Positions 1-5,454 of a stretch of DNA of 8,237 bases are shown piece after piece. Location: positions 1-8,237 of the forward strand of contig CAMCTH010000183.1 in NCBI GenBank assembly GCA_945877965.1, written 5' to 3'. The position numbers and the translations under genes are program-made. This stretch comes from Planctomicrobium piriforme (GTDB taxonomy: Bacteria > Planctomycetota > Planctomycetia > Pirellulales > PNKZ01). The notes beneath the pieces were generated by a model, which was not told the origin of the DNA, ran no database searches, and worked only from the letters and a program-made list of their open reading frames with translations. Positions within the stretch are counted from its first letter, which is position 1. The number at the start of each line of letters is the position of its first letter.

Positions 1-3000
1 ACAAAACCAGTCATTTTCCTCAGCAATAACGGAAGTCTTCACTATTCCTGACCAACTTGGACTTCTGTCGGGCACGTCCCAATTGGAAAAAATCTCGATC
101 GAAAACTCCCCGATAACGGGAACCGGCCTGATCTATCTATCACGACTGCCGAACTTTAAACGGCTCTCGCTTGCCGGTCGAAACCTCTCGGATGCCGGCT
201 TAGCGAGTTCGCTGGCCGCGCTCACCGGCTTGGAAAACCTTAACGTCGGACGTTCGCCGATTACCAACATCAATTTCGTCCGGGGAATGTCGAAGCTCAC
301 TAATCTCAACTTTGGTGAATCTGAGGTCAGAGATCTTTCCGGGCTGCAAGGATTGCCGGAGTTGGTATTTCTCAATTTGTGGAATACCAATGTCACCGAT
401 AGTGCCCTCGGGCCTCTACATCAGCTTCCGAAAATCGAGATGATCAGTTTGGCTGATACCAACGTGACCGATGCCGGCCTGAGCGGTCTCGAACAATTGA
501 CGTCGCTCAAGAATCTAACTTTGTCAGGGACGTATGTGACCGTAGCCGGTGCGGAGAAGCTGCAAAGCAAACTGCCGAACTGCAAGATCAGCGTCAAAAC
601 CAAGCCCGGGACACCGCCGGTCGTTGCTGCGGTCGCCACGCCGGTTGGTTTGCCAACTCCTCCCATCGCGCCGATTGCTCCTGTTCAAGTTGCAACATCA
701 GCTCCCGCCGAACGCCGACCGGTGCCTGAGGTGAAAGAGCGGGCTGAGCAGTTGGCGATCATCAAGGACATTTTCAAAGACGATTACGCCGCCGCGCTCA
801 AAGCACCCGACCAAAAGGGGACGCTGGCCCAAAAGCTGTTGAAGCAGTCCGATGCGTCGGGAGCGAACTCGGCCGAGTCGTACGCCCTGCTCAGCGAAGC
901 CCAAGCGCTGGCCGCCGACGCCGGCGATGCGCTGACGCTCCGCTCCGTCTTGGACGAACTGACGCGGACGTTCGAAGTCGACGTCGCCGCCACGCACGTC
1001 GCCGCGTGGGACGAACTGTTGCGCAAGCCGCGCCCCAACCCGGTGATGAAGTCGCTGCACGATGAAGCGGTCGCGTTGTTCCGCGCCGGCGTAAGCGACG
1101 GCCGGCTCGACGATGCCAAGCAGTATGCCGATTTCGCCCTGAACACCACGCGCCGGCTGCGCGATCCGGCCTTGACCAAGGATGCGAACGATCGGAACGT
1201 CGCCCTAGCGGCCCGCCGGACGGAGTGGGACGCGGTGAAGGGGGCGGCCGAAAAACTTGTCGCCGCGCCCGACGATGCCGCCGCCCAGCTCACGATCGGT
1301 CGCTATCGGGCGTTCGTCGAACAAGATTGGCGCGGCGCGTTGCCGATGCTCGCCCAAGGGAACGACGAAGTCCTCAAGAAACTCGCCGCTCAAAGCTTGG
1401 AGCCGACGAACGACGCGGCGAAGTTGGCCGCGATCGGCGACGCCTGGTGGGACGCAGCCCTCGCCGCACCGGCGACGAAGAAGGCCGACTTCTATGCCGG
1501 CGCGCGATTCTGGTATGCCCAAGCCGCGCCGATCTTGACCGGCCTGCAAAAGACGCGGATCGAAAAGCGAGCCGCCGACGCCGCCGCGCTGATCCCCGAG
1601 CCGAAAATTCCGGCGACGCGCCTGGCCGTGCTGCCGCAATACGCCGCGTCGGCCGCCGCGCCTGCAACGCAGCCGGGGAGCGGCATGCCGGTTCCGTTCT
1701 TCCCCGCTCCCGCGCCGGGATCGCAACCGCCTCCGGTCACGCCGCCGACGATTTCTCCGCCGCCGGCATCGACCAATAATCCGCGAGCGGTCGGGGCGGT
1801 GCCGCCGCGACCGTTGCCCGTCGGGTTCCGTCTGCCGCCGAACGCGCTGCCCGGGCTCGTCGGCCGCATGACGGTGACGCAAAACGGACAAGGGATCGAT
1901 GCGGGCGTGCTCTTCACCTATCAGCCCGGCATGGTTTTCTTGCACGACACGGTCGCGTCGCTGCTCGGCCCCAACGCCCCGGCGATCATCTCGGCCAAGG
2001 GAATCACCATTCAAATGGCCGGCGTGCTCTATGTGCCGAGCGATATGGAAGTGGCCGTCTGGCACGCGGGGGGATCGAGCACGGGCGGCAATGTGTTTCT
2101 CTATCTCGACGGTCGCGAGGTGAGCAACGTCGGCGACGACAAAGGGAAGAACAACCCGTATCGCTTTTCGATGACGAAGGGGGAACACGCGATCGGCTGG
2201 AAGTTCCGCGGCGGCCAACTCGGCAACTCGCTCGTCGATTTCTACGATGGCAAGACCGGCGAGCCGCTGGCCGTGTACGCCACCGCGGAGATCCTCGGCG
2301 CAACCCGCAACCTGCCGACGCGCCAACAGATCGACAACTCGGCCGACGAACGACGCCCAACCCGCCCGACAATGCTGCCGCCGATCTACACCGGTCCCGC
2401 AGCGGCGCCCGCATTGCCGTCGACGAACCCGCCGCCAAACGGCGCAGCAGGCAACGTCGACCCCGAGCGACGCGCCGCCGAGTGGATCATTCGAGTCGGC
2501 GGCAGTGGCACGGCCGTCGGGCTGGACGGACAAACTTTTAGGTTTCCTGAGACGCCGCTTCCACAGGGGCCATTTAACATCAGAAGTGTGAGCCTCGATA
2601 AAATCCAAGCAATTCGCGACGACGACCTCGTGAACCTTGCGGGCCTTCCCAAACTTCTTCAGATTCAGTTTAGCGGCACCTCCATCGTTGGACACGGACT
2701 GAAGCATCTTGCCGCATCGGCACAATCGATGGGGACCGTTTGCATCGACACACCGACGATTACCGACGAGGTTTTTTCCCACGTCAGCATGTTCGAAAAT
2801 ATGAATTCGTTGATCTTACGAGAATCCAGCATTACCGGACTACAACTGCATCAACTAGCCGCTCTTAAGAAACTCAATTCAATTTCTATCGAACGCTCGA
2901 AAATTACCGATGCCGGACTCGCACAAGTTGCTCAATTGCCCGCGGGTATCGCCCTCACCTTATCGCAAACGCAAATTACCGACGTCGGTCTCCAAAACCT

Positions 3001-3112
3001 CGCAAAACACGGAGGCGGTCTGAAACGCGTCACTTTGCGACAAACCCAGGCGACGGAGGCGGGTATCGAGCAACTTCGAAAAGCCCTGCCCAATTGCTTC
3101 ATTGGGTACTGA
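1..3112 (+). CDS. Giant modular leucine-rich-repeat protein, 5' end missing
   Basis: The frame is open from base 2 to the TGA at 3110-3112, and LRR-like sequence already precedes the TTG at 83, so the start lies outside the window. Numbering from that TTG, the visible domains are: LRR block of 22-24-residue repeats with ITDAGL/LxxL spacing (about 1-170), ending in an LPNCKI cap; Pro/Ala-rich linker (173-212); helical region (about 220-505) with FKDDYAAAL and ARFWYAQAAPILTGL motifs, a module I recognise from planctomycete proteins; Pro-rich linker (528-590); beta-rich region (about 592-740) resembling PA14-like sandwiches; short Pro-rich linker (758-790); an AEWIIRVGG motif (799-807); and a second LRR block (about 830-1009) ending LPNCFIGY. 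Such proteins are usually envelope-associated binding or scaffold proteins; the ligand is unknown. The missing N-terminus could carry a signal peptide, a membrane anchor or a kinase domain. Codon use changes sharply between the LRR ends and the core. The family call is firm, the function is not. Confidence 0.9.
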   Translation, partial: QNQSFSSAITEVFTIPDQLGLLSGTSQLEKISIENSPITGTGLIYLSRLPNFKRLSLAGRNLSDAGLASSLAALTGLENLNVGRSPITNINFVRGMSKLTNLNFGESEVRDLSGLQGLPELVFLNLWNTNVTDSALGPLHQLPKIEMISLADTNVTDAGLSGLEQLTSLKNLTLSGTYVTVAGAEKLQSKLPNCKISVKTKPGTPPVVAAVATPVGLPTPPIAPIAPVQVATSAPAERRPVPEVKERAEQLAIIKDIFKDDYAAALKAPDQKGTLAQKLLKQSDASGANSAESYALLSEAQALAADAGDALTLRSVLDELTRTFEVDVAATHVAAWDELLRKPRPNPVMKSLHDEAVALFRAGVSDGRLDDAKQYADFALNTTRRLRDPALTKDANDRNVALAARRTEWDAVKGAAEKLVAAPDDAAAQLTIGRYRAFVEQDWRGALPMLAQGNDEVLKKLAAQSLEPTNDAAKLAAIGDAWWDAALAAPATKKADFYAGARFWYAQAAPILTGLQKTRIEKRAADAAALIPEPKIPATRLAVLPQYAASAAAPATQPGSGMPVPFFPAPAPGSQPPPVTPPTISPPPASTNNPRAVGAVPPRPLPVGFRLPPNALPGLVGRMTVTQNGQGIDAGVLFTYQPGMVFLHDTVASLLGPNAPAIISAKGITIQMAGVLYVPSDMEVAVWHAGGSSTGGNVFLYLDGREVSNVGDDKGKNNPYRFSMTKGEHAIGWKFRGGQLGNSLVDFYDGKTGEPLAVYATAEILGATRNLPTRQQIDNSADERRPTRPTMLPPIYTGPAAAPALPSTNPPPNGAAGNVDPERRAAEWIIRVGGSGTAVGLDGQTFRFPETPLPQGPFNIRSVSLDKIQAIRDDDLVNLAGLPKLLQIQFSGTSIVGHGLKHLAASAQSMGTVCIDTPTITDEVFSHVSMFENMNSLILRESSITGLQLHQLAALKKLNSISIERSKITDAGLAQVAQLPAGIALTLSQTQITDVGLQNLAKHGGGLKRVTLRQTQATEAGIEQLRKALPNCFIGY

Positions 3113-3125
3113 CCTGATCTCCCGA

Positions 3126-3143
3126 TTGCCGCAACGACGGCAA
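3126..3143 (+). terminator. Hairpin after the LRR stop codon, possible terminator
   Basis: TTGCCG and CGGCAA form a 6-bp stem with a 6-base loop, starting 13 bases after the LRR stop codon. The position suits transcription termination, but no T-run follows, so it is not a standard intrinsic terminator. It could instead stabilise the mRNA 3' end or be chance. Confidence 0.25.
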
Positions 3144-3215
3144 ACGTCTAGCGCAATTCTTCCCGAGCCGCGCACGTCAGTAAGCAGCGGCAGCGGTTAC
3201 CCGCGAAGGGCCGAG

Positions 3216-3233
3216 CGCCGGGCAAGCCCGGCG
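3216..3233. repeat. REP-like palindrome (CGCCGGGC-AA-GCCCGGCG)
   Basis: An 18-base palindrome has perfect 8-base arms around a central AA; as RNA it would form a 7-bp GC stem with a CAAG loop. It is followed by GGCTAAAC. Short palindromes of this kind (GCCGGGCTTGCCCGGC and relatives) are often dispersed between genes in GC-rich bacterial genomes, including planctomycetes. Only one copy is in the window, so repeat status is inferred. No T-run follows, so terminator function is unlikely. Confidence 0.5.
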
Positions 3234-3382
3234 GCTAAACGTTGGTTGCAGTTTTTCCTCCTTGAAATTGGGCCGGCCTCTATGGCATGCTCGCTCGCGT
3301 TGATTCGACGTGGACTGCGGACCTTCGGGTTTCGAAACTTTCGCCGGAGCCAATCGTGCGAAAGCAGAATCGTTGCGTGAAC

Positions 3383-3728
3383 GTCGCGATCTCCCTCGGC
3401 CCGCTTGTGTCGAGCGATCGCGACCCAGCCCCCTTCGTGAGTTGGCCGAGTCCGTGCTCGGGCGACTTGCCGTAGGACGGTGCGCGACGACGCCAGTCCG
3501 CTGCCGACTTCGCAAGAAGCCGGTGGTAGTCGAATCGACCCCCTGCGGTCCGGATGGTTCGAGGGCGGAACTTGTCGATCGGGGCACGTCTTCTCTCAGA
3601 AGACCCACGATCGTCATGTTGCGTGGCTCGCGCGAAACGGCCCGCGTCTCCGACGGTGTGCGACATCCGGAACGATGTGCCGTACCCAGAAACGTCGGAG
3701 CGAAACTTCAGGTCTTCGCGACCTGAGC
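3383..3728 (+). other. Cluster of hairpins, possible structured RNA
   Basis: Several stems lie in series. GTCGCGATC (3383-3391) pairs with GATCGCGAC (3416-3424), with an inner CTCG/CGAG (3395-3398/3411-3414). GTCTTCT (3588-3594) pairs with AGAAGAC (3598-3604), flanked on both sides by CGATCG, which can extend the stem. CTCCGACG (3648-3655) pairs with CGTCGGAG (3693-3700), enclosing ACATC/GATGT. TTCAGGTC pairs with GACCTGAG near 3707-3728 with one G-U pair. I saw none of the conserved cores of RNase P RNA, tmRNA, SRP RNA or tRNA. Each stem could arise by chance in GC-rich DNA; the clustering in a gene-free stretch is what suggests a structured RNA. The strand is assumed to match the genes. Confidence 0.2.
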
Positions 3729-3880
3729 GGGGTTCGTTCAGTGCATCGTCGCTCGGCCGGCCGAACTACTTGAGTTCGCGCGGCGAGAGAAGGTCTCGAG
3801 ACGTCGGTTACGACAAGATGCTCGCCGCAGCGCGAGCGACGATGCACGTTGTTTCTATATTGTCTGTGTTGCACTGCGCA

Positions 3881-3923
3881 CGAAACCGCAGGCGAGCCGC
3901 CTGGTCGTTCGCTTGCGGTTTCG
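3881..3923. repeat. 17-bp inverted repeat upstream of the oxidoreductase gene
   Basis: CGAAACCGCAGGCGAGC (3881-3897) pairs with GTTCGCTTGCGGTTTCG (3907-3923): 17 consecutive pairs, two of them G-U, around a 9-base loop. This is far beyond chance for a 43-base stretch. It ends 67 bases before the ATG at 3991. There is no T-run after it. It could be a REP/MITE-like dispersed element, an mRNA leader structure or an operator for a dimeric regulator. The two G-U pairs suggest pairing is kept at RNA level or that the arms have begun to drift. Confidence 0.65.
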
Positions 3924-3941
3924 CGGCGGCGCGATGATACT
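3913..3941 (+). promoter_or_regulatory. Weak candidate promoter for the oxidoreductase gene
   Basis: TTGCGG (3913-3918), 17 bases, then GATACT (3936-3941) resembles a sigma70 promoter with 3 of 6 and 4 of 6 consensus matches. Transcription would begin near 3948, about 43 bases before the ATG at 3991. The -35 box falls inside the right arm of the inverted repeat at 3881-3923, so a protein or a cruciform there could affect it. The match is poor and this is a suggestion only. Confidence 0.2.
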
Positions 3942-3990
3942 ATCGCACGTCCATTTTCTCGTCACACACTTTGCCACGAAACGGATCGCA

Positions 3991-5022
3991 ATGAACGTCG
4001 GCCTCGTTGGGATTGGGTTCATGGGGATGATGCACTATCTGGCGTACCAGAAAGTGCGCGGCGCGAAAGTGACCGCCATTGCGGCCCGTGATGAGAAGAA
4101 GCTCGCCGGCGATTGGCGCGGCATTCAAGGGAACTTCGGCCCGCCCGGCGCGGTGATGGACCTCGGCTCGATTGCCCGCTATCGCGACTGGCGTGAGATG
4201 TTGAAGGATCCGAAGATCGATCTCGTGGATATCTGCCTGCCGTCGGCCCTGCATGCCGAGGTCGCCGTCGCCGCCCTGAAGGCCGGCAAGCATGTGCTGG
4301 TCGAGAAGCCGATCGCGCTGAAAATGGCCGATGCCGAGAAGATGATCAAGGCGGCCAAAGCGGCAGATCGTCAGTTGCTAATCGCGCAGGTGTTGCCGTT
4401 CTTTCCGGAGTATGCGTTCGTCCGCCAAGCGGTGACGAGCGGCAAATACGGCAAACTCCTCGGCGGGCACTTCAAGCGCGTGATCGCCGATCCGTTGTGG
4501 ATGAAGGATTTTTACGATCCCAACGGCGGCGGCGGGCCGGTCGTCGATCTGCATATTCACGACGCTCATTTCATCCGCCTGATTTGCGGGATGCCGAAGA
4601 CTGTCTATGCGACCGGTTCGGTCCGAGACGGCGTCGTGCGGTTCGTCAACGTGCAGTTCACGTTCGACGACCCGAGCGTCGCCGTGACGGCGGCGAGCGG
4701 CGTCGTCGATCAGCAAGGACGCAGCTTCACGCATGCCTTCGAGATTTATTTCGAGAAGGCGACGCTGCTGATGGACTTCGCCGTGCTCGACGGCAAGCCG
4801 AACGCGACGATGCCGCTGACGGTGCTGGCACGCAACGGCAAGGTCGAACGGCCGATGCTGGGGGAAGTCGACGGCTTCGTCGCAGAACTGACCGAAGCTG
4901 CGAAGAGCGTGAAGTCGGGAAAAGTTTCGCCACTGCTATCGGGCGACATTGCCGGCGATGCTTTACGGCTCTGCCACAAGGAGATCGAATCGATCCGTAC
5001 CGGCAAGGTCGTGAAGGTTTGA
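3991..5022 (+). CDS. Gfo/Idh/MocA family NAD(P)-dependent oxidoreductase
   Basis: A complete 343-aa protein of normal family length. The family oxidises or reduces sugars, inositols and related polyols with NAD(P)H, usually in the cytoplasm; no signal peptide is visible. The N-terminal Rossmann fold starts MNVGLVGIGFMG, with the dinucleotide-binding GxGxxG at residues 7-12. The signature EKP is at 105-107, with Lys106 the expected catalytic lysine. GGGGPVVDLHIHDAHF (179-194) supplies Asp186 and His190 of the active-site region; position 193 is His where many relatives have Asp. I chose the ATG at 3991 because the fold begins there; the in-frame ATG at 3913 would add 26 residues before the Rossmann strand and lies inside a hairpin. 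No clear ribosome site precedes it. The substrate cannot be told from sequence. The gene stands alone between gaps of 878 and 432 bases. Confidence 0.92.
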   Translation: MNVGLVGIGFMGMMHYLAYQKVRGAKVTAIAARDEKKLAGDWRGIQGNFGPPGAVMDLGSIARYRDWREMLKDPKIDLVDICLPSALHAEVAVAALKAGKHVLVEKPIALKMADAEKMIKAAKAADRQLLIAQVLPFFPEYAFVRQAVTSGKYGKLLGGHFKRVIADPLWMKDFYDPNGGGGPVVDLHIHDAHFIRLICGMPKTVYATGSVRDGVVRFVNVQFTFDDPSVAVTAASGVVDQQGRSFTHAFEIYFEKATLLMDFAVLDGKPNATMPLTVLARNGKVERPMLGEVDGFVAELTEAAKSVKSGKVSPLLSGDIAGDALRLCHKEIESIRTGKVVKV

Positions 5023-5155
5023 ACCGACCTGAGCGACGGGGCTGAACTGTTGCGCGGCGGCGGCGTAGTGTAAGGAACGAATGCTCGAACAGGTGCGGCC
5101 GCAAATTGGCGCACTTCCGCCGGCGACGCGAAAATGCCGGTCGTTACAATGGTGA

Positions 5156-5175
5156 CGGACTTAATGACAAGTCCG
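5156..5175 (+). terminator. Hairpin, possible terminator of the oxidoreductase transcript
   Basis: CGGACTT (5156-5162) and AAGTCCG (5169-5175) form a perfect 7-bp stem with a 6-base loop, 133 bases after the oxidoreductase stop. A short TTTT lies about 15 bases further on, too far for a standard intrinsic terminator. It directly follows the stop codon of a 24-codon mini-ORF. Confidence 0.25.
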
Positions 5176-5237
5176 GCGTCGCGGGCCTTTTGAGGGTTCC
5201 GATCACGACGACTTTTCCGCCAGGGATGGTACCTGCG

Positions 5238-5253
5238 CTGCGATTTTTCGCAG
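5238..5253. promoter_or_regulatory. Inverted repeat just upstream of the peptidase promoter
   Basis: CTGCGA (5238-5243) and TCGCAG (5248-5253) are perfect 6-base arms around TTTT, ending four bases before the -35 box at 5258. Because of this position it could be an operator or activator site. As RNA from the upstream gene it could also be a short terminator stem, followed by TTAATT rather than a true T-run. Confidence 0.35.
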
Positions 5254-5257
5254 TTAA

Positions 5258-5286
5258 TTGACGGGTGCCTAAACGTGACCTATATA
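5258..5286 (+). promoter_or_regulatory. Sigma70-like promoter for the S41 peptidase gene
   Basis: TTGACG (5258-5263, 5 of 6 matches to consensus), exactly 17 bases, then TATATA (5281-5286, 4 of 6). It is AT-rich in otherwise GC-rich DNA. Transcription would start near 5293, giving a leader of about 160 bases before the ATG at 5455. The GTG at 5275 falls between the two boxes and so could not be translated from this promoter, which supports the downstream start. Confidence 0.5.
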
Positions 5287-5454
5287 CCCTCGGCCGACAG
5301 TGTGGACCCCGCTGCTTGGGACGCCTCCTGCGACCGCCTCCGCCGAGTTGCCGCTTTGACGAATCGCCCGTCGCGACCGTCGTCGCTCTTTGCCGCCGCT
5401 CTCGCTCACCGCGAGCCGACGTCGAGCCCGACGCAGTCCTTCGGACAGACCAGG

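Larger units (their letters stand above)
3113..3990. other. Long intergenic region without a convincing gene
   Basis: This 878-base gap between the LRR gene and the oxidoreductase has open frames on both strands, but their translations are Arg/Ser/Pro-rich, overlap each other, match no family I recognise and lack ribosome sites. What can be seen is structural: a weak hairpin just after the LRR stop, a REP-like palindrome at 3216-3233, hairpins between 3383 and 3728, a 12-base palindrome at 3753-3764, a 10-base palindrome at 3793-3802, and the 17-bp inverted repeat at 3881-3923. It may hold a non-coding RNA, regulatory DNA or the remains of a decayed gene; the sequence alone does not decide. 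Confidence 0.6.
5023..5454. other. Intergenic region and leader of the peptidase gene
   Basis: This 432-base gap carries a 24-codon mini-ORF (5081-5155), hairpins at 5156-5175 and 5238-5253, a good promoter at 5258-5286, and then about 160 bases of likely untranslated leader before the ATG at 5455. The leader has only small stems, for example CTCGC/GCGAG at 5401-5415. I see no known riboswitch motif. Confidence 0.55.

Noticed and set aside
83..85. TTG as the start codon of the LRR protein
   Set aside because: The frame is open back to base 2 and the upstream residues (for example DQLGLLSGTSQLEKISI) already fit an LRR, so this is an internal codon of a gene that begins before the window.
1205..2782. 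525-codon open frame on the minus strand
   Set aside because: It is the complement of the high-GC3 core of the LRR gene; the product is Arg-rich with no recognisable domain, as expected for a shadow frame.
3256..3263. AAGGAGG-like ribosome site on the minus strand
   Set aside because: No ATG or GTG follows at a suitable distance; the CTG that does follow opens only a short tail of 21 codons without features.
3383..3728. RNase P RNA, tmRNA or SRP RNA in the hairpin-rich gap
   Set aside because: The conserved cores, such as GAGGAAAGTCC of RNase P RNA, were not found on either strand.
3177..3937. Overlapping open frames on both strands in the 878-base gap
   Set aside because: They overlap one another, are Arg/Ser/Pro-rich, show no family motif and lack ribosome sites; GC-rich non-coding DNA gives such frames freely.
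3913..3990. ATG at 3913 as the start of the oxidoreductase
   Set aside because: It adds 26 residues ahead of the Rossmann strand that starts with MNVGLVGIG, lies inside the right arm of a hairpin and has no ribosome site.
5275..5454. GTG at 5275 as the start of the peptidase
   Set aside because: It would put 60 unrelated residues before a clear signal peptide and falls between the -35 and -10 boxes of the likely promoter.
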